Assembly (NCBI RefSeq): GCF_025567345.1
Contig: NZ_JAOQJS010000004.1
Coordinates: 186,001 to 250,000, forward strand
Reading direction: 5' to 3'
Source: Coprococcus ammoniilyticus
Lineage (GTDB): Bacteria; Bacillota; Clostridia; Lachnospirales; Lachnospiraceae
Length of the DNA: 64,000 nt
The position numbers were made by a program, and so were the translations under genes. This document shows positions 27,918 to 37,388 of this stretch, one piece after another (position 1 is the stretch's first letter; the number at the start of each line of letters is the position of its first letter). A model generated the notes under the pieces. The model saw nothing but the letters and a program-made list of their open reading frames with translations. It had not been told where the DNA came from and did not search any database.

Positions 27918-28742
27918 GTGAAGAAAAATAATAATAAAGGTTTCACTTTCATTGAATTAGTACTGTACATTGGAATTTTAAGTGTGTTCATGGTTGCGGT
28001 AACCTCACTTGTTGGTACAGTGGTATCCTCCAATAGAAAGATGACAAATAGAAAGAAAATACAGAACGAAGCCGGTGAAACATATGATACCATATCAGAT
28101 ATGATCATGGGTGCGACTGATGTGAAGATATTGGGAAGCGCATATGTGGCTACTACATCAGCGGGCGTCACATCTTACAGCCCGGTTTCCGGAGTATTTA
28201 TTGTTCCGGATGATACAGATACAAAGGGCAGCGGAGGTGAATTAATGTCTGCTGGTGGTATTGGAAGACGTACTGTTTATATCGAGAAAGCGGGTGGAGC
28301 TGGTCTTACACCAAAGGGTCCATGTTATGATATTGCAGATATGAAGTCGTTTGGTGATGTCACATCACCATCGACAGATGACACGACATATATTATTCCG
28401 GATAATTCCGGGAAGTTATATCTGAAAGTAGATTATGCATCTGCATTACAGAGTAACGGTGACAGTGTTATCACGACCTGTACGATCACATATGATAAGA
28501 CCGAAAAAAAGCTTTATGTGTTTAAAACACCGCAATCAGATAGAATCACTGATGCAAGTGAAGCAGATGGCACTGTTCTTTGTAAGGATGTAAAGGATTT
28601 CAAATTACAGATCAATCCGGACGAGGACAGTATTGCAATTACACTGGAACTTGAAGATTCAACAACGGCGGCATCTTATAAGATAAATGGTGTTGTTGGC
28701 ATTCGAAATTCATATGTGCTTAAAAAGCATACATGGGATTAA
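27918..28742 (+). CDS. Minor pilin-like prepilin, PilW/GspJ-like, GTG start
   Basis: 274-residue prepilin with leader MKKNNNKG before FTFIELVLYIGILSVFMV; Glu+5 is present. Size and the following NRKMTNRKKIQNEAGETYDT helix fit PilW/GspJ minor pilins. The start is GTG 27918, with AGGAGGG (27904-27910) seven bases upstream; no ATG is usable. Its stop is at 28742, and the ribosome site of the giant protein overlaps this stop. Confidence 0.78.
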   Translation: MKKNNNKGFTFIELVLYIGILSVFMVAVTSLVGTVVSSNRKMTNRKKIQNEAGETYDTISDMIMGATDVKILGSAYVATTSAGVTSYSPVSGVFIVPDDTDTKGSGGELMSAGGIGRRTVYIEKAGGAGLTPKGPCYDIADMKSFGDVTSPSTDDTTYIIPDNSGKLYLKVDYASALQSNGDSVITTCTITYDKTEKKLYVFKTPQSDRITDASEADGTVLCKDVKDFKLQINPDEDSIAITLELEDSTTAASYKINGVVGIRNSYVLKKHTWD

Positions 28743-28756
28743 GGAGGAAAGAAATA

Positions 28757-31700
28757 GTGTTTAAGAACAGAAAAGTAGTATTATCATCTGTAGCGATAAT
28801 ATTTACACTTATAGTATGTGCTATATTCGTAAACTTTACGTTGGCTAATTCTGGAACTCCTGTTGAAAAAAGTGAAGCGGACACAAGTGGCAGTTCAACA
28901 TTGGTGGGCAGCTCAAACATTGATCAGGCGATTCTTAACTCAAACGATTCCAGTCTGAAGAAGACAGGCGAGGATAAGTATCACATTGTTCAGATCCTTC
29001 CGGATGGTTTGGGATCTTATGCAACAGCAGATACATCAATGACAGAGATTGTGACTGCTTCCGGTTACTCAGGAAAGATCAGTGATGAAGCAGGATATAA
29101 AGGCACATCTGATCTGTGGAAATATGTATATGATGGAGAATACTTCAGATATGCAGTTTTCAATGGTTATAAGAATATTAAAGATGATATGGCACCGGGT
29201 GCAGTTCAATTGACGACTAAAACAGTCAGTGATCTGAACGGCATGGGTACAGAGGCACAGGAAATACTTGCAAATGCGGATTTTATCTATATCGTTGCAA
29301 CAACAGCAAATGATTATGCTGCAGGCGGTACAGATATCAGCGAGAGCTTATATAACTGGCTGGATGTATATGCAGGAAAGCATCCGATCATCTTTGATCG
29401 ATATGCATTATGTACAGCGGAGCCTGAAAAGATCACAGGTAATAATGACCAGTATCGTATGGGATCTCTGGCATACAAATATGTAACAAAAACATTAAAG
29501 GGAAGAACAGATAATGTTCTCTGTGTAGAACCTGGTTTCTTCAATGTCCTTTATAAAGAAGCAAGTGGTAAAAAGCCAGATCCAATGACAAATACCACAA
29601 AGACAATATCGGACTTTATTCTGACTGCTGAACGTTCTGCAACAGAAGGCGGAAAGGATTACATCAATAAGAACAGATATTATAAATGGTATACAGATGA
29701 TAAGATGGAAAACTTCTTAAATAATAAGACCGATAAGGTTGATTCTGCATACGCAAAGATATCTGGAAATACGCAGGGTATATCAGGTTCCAGACATGAA
29801 TGGAAATTTGATAATGCAAATGTTCTGGTGATCACAGATGGTACATCAAACAGTATGTTCTCAGAACTGGCATCAAAGAATGATGCACCGCAGTGCTCTG
29901 CAGAAAATTATGTATATAATAGTAAAACAAAGAAGTGGGAGTCTGTTGTAAAAGCTCCAAACAGCGACTTTACAAGTGATGCTTATGCCGGTAAGGGTTA
30001 TAAGTTTGTTCCAAGTGGAGCAAATATCTATCAGATTCAGAGTAAGGATCTGTTAAATGCGGTTGACAGCTCAAAGGGAGCAAAGTATACAGCAAATGAT
30101 CTTGCTAAGACTTATTTCCAGGATGTTGCTGCAAAGCAGATTACCGGTACGATCAAGTCTAAGGGAGATCTTGCAGGCTCTGTTGTTTATCTGGTTGTAA
30201 CTCCAAAGGGAGAAGCAAGCAAACTGGCTGGTAATACAGATGGTACAGTTCTGGCATGTGAACTTACAACCGGTGAAGATGGAAATGGATCATATGATGA
30301 AGAGACAGGTATCTATACATATGAATATGGATTTCCTAAAGTAAATGCTGATTATGATTACAGTGTTCTTTTGGAGGCAACAGTGGATCCATCTTCATAT
30401 GAAGACAATGGAGATGATTCTGATACATCAGGCGATAACGCAGGTACAGGCGATAATTCCGGTACAGGTGATAATTCCGGCACAGGAGATAACGCAGGTA
30501 CAGGCGATAACGCAGGCACAGGAGATAATTCCGGTACAGGCGATAACGCAGGTACAGGCGATAATTCCGGTACAGGCGATAACGCAGGCGCAGGAGATAA
30601 TTCCGGTACAGGCGATAACGCAGGCGCAGGAGATAATTCCGGTACAGGCGATAACGCAGGTGCAGGTGATAACGCAGGTACAGGTGATGGCTCTGATCCG
30701 GCAGCGGATCCGAATGCAATCAGCGAGGATTATCTGATCGGAAGTAACGGTAATGATTTCATCGTTTCTGTAAAGGGAGAAAGCAAAGATGATGCTTACG
30801 ACTACACAAATGACTGCGATGAATATAAAGAATACACAGACAAGTGTGCTGCTGATCCGACAAACTATACAACAGATGTATATACAGATGATCTTATCTT
30901 TGAGACATCAGAACAGGTATATGCTTATGTAGATGCTCAGTATAAAAAGTATAAAAATGATGTCCTGTTGCCAAAAGTTACAGGAACGAATGTAATTGAT
31001 TTTACAGAGTATGATTTTATCTTTATTGAATCAGGTGATTATAAAGATGAGATCGGTGATTCAGCATACCAGAAGTTATGTTCAGCAGTAGAAGAGGGTG
31101 TGTATGTAATCGCAAGCAGTGAAGCCGGAGACGGTATTGGATCCGGAAACAATAATGGTGGTGGATCAGGTGATCCAGATAAGATTATTATCAACAGTCC
31201 ATCAGCAAAGGTGATCGCAGATATTATCAATGCCGGTGTATACCGAAGAGGCAGTGATAATAAATTCAGAGTTCTGGAAATTCAGCCGGATTATCCAATT
31301 GATGAAGAACTCGCAAGATCTTCATCGGTTAAGAATGGATCCGGTGCATGGACAAATGGTACCAATACACACGGAGAAAAAATCTATGGTAATTATTATA
31401 CCGTTCCATCGGATGTAGCTGAGGGCTATGCAGTGGAGGAGCTTTCACCGGGCAGTGAGTATTATGATTTTGATCTGACGAAGGCAAAGATTGCATATGC
31501 GATCGATGGTATCTCATATTCAGATATTGAGCTTACACAGGTTTCATCAGAGGCACTGATCGGTATGACAGATGATATCGCTGCTACATATGACCTTGTA
31601 TATATCGGTGGAGATATCAGCGCTCTGGACAGAGATCTGAGTAAGATATACGATTCCAGTGTATTTGCTTATATCGGACCAAGCGCAGAACAGTTAGTAT

Positions 31701-34700
31701 CCGCAATTCCTACATTTGTTATGTATTACCATACAGGTGTTCTGAAGGAGATGGGTGGTACCGGTTCTTACAAGATGACAAGATCAATCACAGGTTCTGA
31801 GCTTATGGCAACACCGGTGATTGGCTCAACAAAGTATAAGACAACATATGTTGTTGAAAATGGTAATGACCTGACAAAGAATAAGTATGATGAGCTTGTA
31901 TCTTACGTTAATCTTGGAAGACCGATCATGGTTGGCAATGAACTGACTTCGGTATTTGAAAAGGTAAATGGAACAGATGCAGACGGCAATGGTCTTACAG
32001 ATGCGCAGAAGAGTCAGGGCTACTGGTATAATGCAGGCAAGCTGGAAAGAAAGAACTTCTATCTGGATCCATCATCCAGAATGTATGACCTTTTGAATGT
32101 GATCAATAACAGAAGATCCAAAGGAACAAATGTATTATGGGGCGTAGATGCAACCGATACACAGAAGATTGATAATTCAAATAAGCAGTATGGTGATACA
32201 CTGTACACTTATAAGATTGCTGAAAAGCAGACAATGCTTGATTCAGAGGCACAGCAGAAGACATGGTATAAGGATGCAACAGATGAGACGGCTATCAAGT
32301 CGTATGCAACAGTATTCTCAGAGGATACAAATGCAGCGATTAACAATCTTGTTAAACAGTCTACATCAAGAGCGCGTCTTACAGTTACAAGTGCACCGGT
32401 TGAATATTCAGAGGGTATTACAAGCACATATCTGAAGACAACCAATTTATCATTTACCTTCTCTGTAGCAGGATCGGAAAAGAGTTATAAATATTCAATC
32501 TGTATTGACAAGAATAAGAATACACAGTTTGATCATGATAAGACGATTGACTATTATGTAACAGGTGATATAGATACATCAACAGGAACATCCGGTTCTG
32601 CAGTAAAGAATAAGACAGTAAATATTGCACTGGATCAGGATTTCTTCGGTTCTGCATACTGGCAGATCCTTATTATGGATAGTAAGGATAATATCATTGC
32701 AGAAGAGCGTGGTATCTGCAAGATCGTAAACAACACAGACGGAATCAGTGATATCAATGTTTTACAGGTTCAGACCATGTCAGAAGGACAGGGAGCAACA
32801 TCCTGGGGAGCAACAGATACATTGTACTTTGATATTCAGTCACAGACAGCACATAAGATTCTGAAGTATAACACCTATGCAAATCAGACAGCACTTGATA
32901 CAGCAGATGTTGCACAGTATAAATGTCTGGGACGTCATGAGAATCGTTTTGGTATCGTTCCATATGACACAGATCTGTTCTATGGTTCACAGAAGGGTAA
33001 TGATGATTATCTTTCAAATTTTGCAGATACCTTAGCAGAGGATTACGATATCAGTCTTGATATGGTAGTAGCTTCAGCGGATAAAGCTGCTTTTACAACA
33101 AAGGATAATCAGGCAGACACATATGACTGTCTGGATACCTGGGTAGAAGAGGCAGATAAGCTGGAGAATGGCGGTACAGTAGAAGGTAGAAACAAGAAGC
33201 AGTATGCAACAGATGCAACAATTGCTTTGGCAGCTTATAACAAATATGTATCTGAGACCGTTAAGCCAAAAGAAGACCTGGATAGCTACATCAAGGGTGC
33301 TATTCAGTCCTTACAGGGCACATATACAGGTTCTACAAATTATGTAGCAAGAGGTACTTATAATACGTTCCTTGGTGGTTTCAAGTCATCTGTTTCAAAC
33401 AGTGACCTGATCGATCTCCTTAATTATACGATCGATACCGGTGAGTACTATATGGTATTCTGGCCTGTATACAGTACAAATACAGATATTACATTTGCCA
33501 GCGGAAAGATTTCATCTACAATGTTCGGCAGTGAATTTGTAGAACTGTATGAGAAGTACAGAGATGCAAAGGATAAAGAATTAGATGCATTAGATGTGTA
33601 TAAGAAAGATTTAAGACGTTCTTATGGTAAAAATTTCATGAAGAAGCAGTATTCAATTCTGGTTCTTGGTCCATCCGATTCTTTTGGTGGATTCAAGGTA
33701 GACTTGAAGCAGCGTACTTGTGAATACATTCTGGATTATGTATCAAATGGTGGAGATTTATTCTTCTTCCATGACACAATGACACCGTATGCAGATGCAG
33801 GTGCTGTTAATCTGACAAAGTCATTACTTGATATTGTTGGAATGAACAGATTCCATGTAGATCTTACAAATAATGCCAACACATATGAGGTCGTAAATGA
33901 CGGATATGTTACAGGTGTTACACGGGAAGGCCTTGTAAAGGGAACATTGACAGAAGATGGATATATCTATACAAAGCAGAATTCATCTGGTTCACCAGCC
34001 GGAATGATAAAGGGAACTTTGGCAGAAGATGGATATATTTATGAGCCGAAATCATATGGAACAACACATGATTTGAAGGGTCCGTTGAATGGATGGGAAA
34101 AAGATAATGCTTACATGGATTTAACAGCAAATTATACCCGTACATTCTATAAAAAGAAAGCTACAGCAGGAACGTCCGGATACATTTATCAGGATGCAGT
34201 AACATATGACCAGTATTCATATATCAACGACTGGGGCGGTGTAGATACCGGATATTTTACAAAGACAGAAGCAAAGGCTGGAACCTCAGGATACATTTAT
34301 CAGGAGGGCGGCAAGCCAACGTATTCAGACAAGAATACATCACTGGCATACAAGTCGGAGGACGCTGACCTGTATTATCTTACACCATATGTAAATAATT
34401 CAATCGCAGGAAAGAGTCTTGTAAACAGTATTAATGCTAATATGACACAGATCGCATCCAGCTATAACAAGGTTGGAAACATTGGAATGTATGTAAGTGC
34501 ATTGTCAATGACCAGTTTGTACTATGATAAGAATGGTGGCGGTGGTGCAACATACACCTTACCATATGTATATGCACAGAGTGATTTCCAGAGTGCGACA
34601 GCATGGTCAGCATCATCAACAGCCGATCAGTCAGCAAATTCACAGACTGTAAAGGCAAAACAGTTAAATGAAGGTCTGATCACATTGTATCCATACAAGA

Positions 34701-35593
34701 TTGGTGATTCCCTGAATATTTCAGGTACACATCAGCAGGTATATGCACTTGATCTGGAAGCAGGCGATGTAACTGTATGGTATACACTGGCAGGTTCTAA
34801 CAACTCAAGTGATGCGAAGAAGAGATCATCCCTGTATGCAGCAGATCCATATGATGGAATGGAGAACTACTACATCTACACAACATCTTATGGTAACGGA
34901 GCAATTACATACTGTGGAGCCGGTCATGGATCGGTTACAGGTCCTACAACAAGAAATAATGATGAAAGAAAGCTCTTCATCAACGTTATTGTAAACAGTG
35001 CAGAAGCAGTAAAGGAAAAACCTACATTATATGTTTATGATCCTGATACAGATTTCAAGAAAGAAATGGCAAAGGACGAAGAGATATCTGAGTCAATTGG
35101 TAAGACCGTATATTTGGATGAAGTAGCAGATAAGACAACATCACCGGAATTCGACTTCAAGATCAATGTTCCAAATGATGTAACAGTGGATGCAATTAAC
35201 GTATACTATGATCTGGATTATGATGATACAGATATGGCAAACAATCGTCCAGCATATGCAGAGGGTACAGATCGTATGATCTGGAATACACCGGCATCCG
35301 ATAAGGAAAAAGCAGGCATTGTGGAAGATAGTGCATCGACAAAGAAGATACAGATTAAGGATAAGTTTACAGATTCCAATAACCTGAAGCCAACAGATGA
35401 ACTGTTCGCACCATATGGTGGAAACTACACCTACATAGTTGTAGAAGTATACTACAATGGTAAGACAAAACCGATCTATACAATGATCAAGGTAAAAGCA
35501 TCTGATCCATTGTTCAATCTGACACAATCAGATAGTGCAATTCAGGTTGCAGCAAATGATGTAGCTTATACGAAAAAATTTGTATTGGCTTAA
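28757..35593 (+). CDS. Giant secreted protein, candidate pilus-tip cargo (PilY1-like role)
   Basis: 2,278 residues, GTG start at 28757 set by AAGGAGG (28741-28747). A Sec-type signal or anchor (about 7-32) ends near FTLANSG. No LPXTG or C-terminal membrane segment is seen. Beta-strand openings IVQILPDG (about 77), FRVLEIQPD (about 836), INVLQVQTM (about 1331) and SILVLGPSDS (about 1631) suggest repeated alpha/beta units, perhaps of glutamine-amidotransferase-like fold. Residues 559-642 are 14 copies of a 6-residue Gly-Asp-Asn repeat; GYIY motifs repeat at about 1735-1850. I think it may belong to the DUF5057 group, but could not check. As last gene after a minor-pilin set it is a candidate adhesin or tip protein. 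Confidence 0.7.
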   Translation: MFKNRKVVLSSVAIIFTLIVCAIFVNFTLANSGTPVEKSEADTSGSSTLVGSSNIDQAILNSNDSSLKKTGEDKYHIVQILPDGLGSYATADTSMTEIVTASGYSGKISDEAGYKGTSDLWKYVYDGEYFRYAVFNGYKNIKDDMAPGAVQLTTKTVSDLNGMGTEAQEILANADFIYIVATTANDYAAGGTDISESLYNWLDVYAGKHPIIFDRYALCTAEPEKITGNNDQYRMGSLAYKYVTKTLKGRTDNVLCVEPGFFNVLYKEASGKKPDPMTNTTKTISDFILTAERSATEGGKDYINKNRYYKWYTDDKMENFLNNKTDKVDSAYAKISGNTQGISGSRHEWKFDNANVLVITDGTSNSMFSELASKNDAPQCSAENYVYNSKTKKWESVVKAPNSDFTSDAYAGKGYKFVPSGANIYQIQSKDLLNAVDSSKGAKYTANDLAKTYFQDVAAKQITGTIKSKGDLAGSVVYLVVTPKGEASKLAGNTDGTVLACELTTGEDGNGSYDEETGIYTYEYGFPKVNADYDYSVLLEATVDPSSYEDNGDDSDTSGDNAGTGDNSGTGDNSGTGDNAGTGDNAGTGDNSGTGDNAGTGDNSGTGDNAGAGDNSGTGDNAGAGDNSGTGDNAGAGDNAGTGDGSDPAADPNAISEDYLIGSNGNDFIVSVKGESKDDAYDYTNDCDEYKEYTDKCAADPTNYTTDVYTDDLIFETSEQVYAYVDAQYKKYKNDVLLPKVTGTNVIDFTEYDFIFIESGDYKDEIGDSAYQKLCSAVEEGVYVIASSEAGDGIGSGNNNGGGSGDPDKIIINSPSAKVIADIINAGVYRRGSDNKFRVLEIQPDYPIDEELARSSSVKNGSGAWTNGTNTHGEKIYGNYYTVPSDVAEGYAVEELSPGSEYYDFDLTKAKIAYAIDGISYSDIELTQVSSEALIGMTDDIAATYDLVYIGGDISALDRDLSKIYDSSVFAYIGPSAEQLVSAIPTFVMYYHTGVLKEMGGTGSYKMTRSITGSELMATPVIGSTKYKTTYVVENGNDLTKNKYDELVSYVNLGRPIMVGNELTSVFEKVNGTDADGNGLTDAQKSQGYWYNAGKLERKNFYLDPSSRMYDLLNVINNRRSKGTNVLWGVDATDTQKIDNSNKQYGDTLYTYKIAEKQTMLDSEAQQKTWYKDATDETAIKSYATVFSEDTNAAINNLVKQSTSRARLTVTSAPVEYSEGITSTYLKTTNLSFTFSVAGSEKSYKYSICIDKNKNTQFDHDKTIDYYVTGDIDTSTGTSGSAVKNKTVNIALDQDFFGSAYWQILIMDSKDNIIAEERGICKIVNNTDGISDINVLQVQTMSEGQGATSWGATDTLYFDIQSQTAHKILKYNTYANQTALDTADVAQYKCLGRHENRFGIVPYDTDLFYGSQKGNDDYLSNFADTLAEDYDISLDMVVASADKAAFTTKDNQADTYDCLDTWVEEADKLENGGTVEGRNKKQYATDATIALAAYNKYVSETVKPKEDLDSYIKGAIQSLQGTYTGSTNYVARGTYNTFLGGFKSSVSNSDLIDLLNYTIDTGEYYMVFWPVYSTNTDITFASGKISSTMFGSEFVELYEKYRDAKDKELDALDVYKKDLRRSYGKNFMKKQYSILVLGPSDSFGGFKVDLKQRTCEYILDYVSNGGDLFFFHDTMTPYADAGAVNLTKSLLDIVGMNRFHVDLTNNANTYEVVNDGYVTGVTREGLVKGTLTEDGYIYTKQNSSGSPAGMIKGTLAEDGYIYEPKSYGTTHDLKGPLNGWEKDNAYMDLTANYTRTFYKKKATAGTSGYIYQDAVTYDQYSYINDWGGVDTGYFTKTEAKAGTSGYIYQEGGKPTYSDKNTSLAYKSEDADLYYLTPYVNNSIAGKSLVNSINANMTQIASSYNKVGNIGMYVSALSMTSLYYDKNGGGGATYTLPYVYAQSDFQSATAWSASSTADQSANSQTVKAKQLNEGLITLYPYKIGDSLNISGTHQQVYALDLEAGDVTVWYTLAGSNNSSDAKKRSSLYAADPYDGMENYYIYTTSYGNGAITYCGAGHGSVTGPTTRNNDERKLFINVIVNSAEAVKEKPTLYVYDPDTDFKKEMAKDEEISESIGKTVYLDEVADKTTSPEFDFKINVPNDVTVDAINVYYDLDYDDTDMANNRPAYAEGTDRMIWNTPASDKEKAGIVEDSASTKKIQIKDKFTDSNNLKPTDELFAPYGGNYTYIVVEVYYNGKTKPIYTMIKVKASDPLFNLTQSDSAIQVAANDVAYTKKFVLA
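30431..30682 (+). repeat. Coding minisatellite, 14 x 18 bases
   Basis: Fourteen uninterrupted 18-base units encode GDNAGT, GDNSGT or GDNAGA inside the giant pilus-locus protein. Units differ mainly by AAC-GCA versus AAT-TCC and by ACA versus GCA, and alternate in a pattern suggesting duplication of pairs. The acidic, flexible linker could bind calcium or act as a stalk. Whole-unit changes keep the frame. Confidence 0.93.
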
Positions 35594-35629
35594 CAAATAT
35601 AAGAATTGACAAACAATCTTATATATTAC

Positions 35630-35660
35630 AAGGCGGGCAGTAATGTCCGCCTTATTTCTG
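35630..35660 (+). terminator. Intrinsic terminator ending the pilus operon
   Basis: A 9-bp stem (35630-35638 with 35645-35653, one wobble) and 6-base loop are followed by a T-rich tract, 36 bases after the giant gene stop. Confidence 0.8.
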
Positions 35661-35677
35661 TATATTTGGAATAATTC

Positions 35678-35706
35678 TTGTAAGAACAAACAGAAGATGC
35701 TACTAT
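35678..35706 (+). promoter_or_regulatory. Putative sigma-A promoter for aroE-aroK
   Basis: TTGTAA (35678-35683), 17-base spacer, TACTAT (35701-35706), located after the pilus terminator and about 115 bases before the aroE start. Confidence 0.5.
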
Positions 35707-35820
35707 GTTAATGTTTCCTTTTTATTACATAATGCGGTGAGAGGACATATGTATATGAGCGGAAGAAAGAGAAAAAAATAAGCCATTTTGGTTAAGACAG
35801 ATCATAAGGAGAAGAGGTAA

Positions 35821-37182
35821 ATGATGATAGATGGAAAGACAAGAACGCTTGGTCTGTTAGGAGATCCGGTAGAGCATACAATGTCGCCGCTGATCCACAA
35901 TACATTAAGTGAAACACTTGGACTAAATAATGTGTATGTACCATTTCACACAAAAGCAGAAGACCTTGGAGAGGCAGTGAAAGGAGCTTATGCACTGAAT
36001 ATTCTGGGCTTAAATGTGACTGTACCGCATAAGAATGAGGTTATGAAATATTTGTCAGAGCTGGATGAAGGGGCACAGGCGATCGGTGCTGCTAATACCC
36101 TGGTGCGGACAGAAAATGGATATAAAGGCTATAATACGGATATGCTGGGGCTTCTTCGTGAGGTGAGATCTTATGGAGTAGAACTTGATGCGCATGATGT
36201 CATTATTTTAGGAGCCGGCGGAGCTGCAAAGGCTGTAGCCTATATGTGTGGGGCAAATGGAGCAGGACATGTATATATCTTAAACCGTACGGTATCGAAA
36301 GCACAGGCAATCGCAGATCATATGAATGATTTCTTTGGAAAGCAGAATATGACTGCTATGAGCATTCAAGACTATCACAAACTTCCGGAGAAAAAATATA
36401 TTGTATTCCAGTCAACTTCAAAGGGTCTGTATCCGCATAGTGATGAGGTAATAATTGAAGATCCGGCATTTTACCAGATGGTATCAGTGGGAATTGATCT
36501 GATCTATAAACCATTCTGTACCAGATTTATGTCTTTGTGCAGACAGGCAGGAGCAAAGAGTTATAATGGTCTGAAGATGCTGTTATATCAAGGAATAATT
36601 GCATATGAACTGTGGAATGATATATCGGTGGATGAGAAAACAGCAGATATGATCTATCAGAAACTGTTGAAAAAAACACGGGATAATATTATTTTGACAG
36701 GATTTATGGGATCCGGAAAGACAACAGTTGGACAGCTTTTATCTGAAAAATATGGATATACATTTATAGATACTGACCAGTATATAGAAGAAAAATGTGG
36801 CTGTACGATCGCAGAATTATTCAGTAAAAAGGGCGAAGCATATTTCAGACAATTGGAGACAGATACATTAAAAGAATTAAATACGTCATTGACACACGCG
36901 GTACTTTCGACCGGCGGAGGACTTCCGCTTCGAGAGGAGAATGCTGTAGAGCTTGCAACTCTTGGAACAGTCGTTTATTTACAGATCACTCCGGAAGAAG
37001 TCATATCACGATTATCCGGTGACAACACCAGACCACTTCTGGCAGGCGGCAATCCGGAACAAAAGGTACGAGATCTCTTAACCTACCGCACCCCGTTATA
37101 TGAACGTGCGGCAGATCTGACAATCCCTGTCACAGAATTGACTCCTGAGCATATAGTGGAAGAAATAATAAGCAAAATATAG
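35821..37182 (+). CDS. aroE: Bifunctional shikimate dehydrogenase-shikimate kinase (AroE-AroK fusion)
   Basis: Catalyses two consecutive shikimate-pathway steps, 3-dehydroshikimate to shikimate to shikimate 3-phosphate. It has 453 residues. Residues 1-275 are AroE, with the catalytic lysine in NVTVPHK, the aspartate in NTDMLG, and ILGAGGAAKAV for NADP. Residues 287-453 are AroK, with Walker A GFMGSGKTT, FIDTDQYIE, FRQLE and STGGG for shikimate. Both halves keep their catalytic residues, so both should work. The two are separate genes in many bacteria. AGAGG precedes ATG 35821. No other aromatic-pathway gene is in the window. Confidence 0.95.
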   Translation: MMIDGKTRTLGLLGDPVEHTMSPLIHNTLSETLGLNNVYVPFHTKAEDLGEAVKGAYALNILGLNVTVPHKNEVMKYLSELDEGAQAIGAANTLVRTENGYKGYNTDMLGLLREVRSYGVELDAHDVIILGAGGAAKAVAYMCGANGAGHVYILNRTVSKAQAIADHMNDFFGKQNMTAMSIQDYHKLPEKKYIVFQSTSKGLYPHSDEVIIEDPAFYQMVSVGIDLIYKPFCTRFMSLCRQAGAKSYNGLKMLLYQGIIAYELWNDISVDEKTADMIYQKLLKKTRDNIILTGFMGSGKTTVGQLLSEKYGYTFIDTDQYIEEKCGCTIAELFSKKGEAYFRQLETDTLKELNTSLTHAVLSTGGGLPLREENAVELATLGTVVYLQITPEEVISRLSGDNTRPLLAGGNPEQKVRDLLTYRTPLYERAADLTIPVTELTPEHIVEEIISKI

Positions 37183-37388
37183 TATAAACTATGTACTTAA
37201 TTAAAAGCAAAAACTAATACGCAATGTTTTGTTTTTAAAATAATAGAGCGTAAGCGACTTATGAAAGAGACATATCACGGCCACCAATCGTCCGGGAATC
37301 CGTGAATTGGTAAAAAGTAGTTGAAATATTCTGTAGAATATTATAAAATGTCACAAGAAGTTCATATCTTAAGGAGGAAAAGAAAATT

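Noticed and set aside
30336..30737. Long frames in other phases over the minisatellite, and a CRISPR-like impression
   Set aside because: An 18-base repeat keeps all frames open; repeats have no unique spacers and lie inside a coding sequence.
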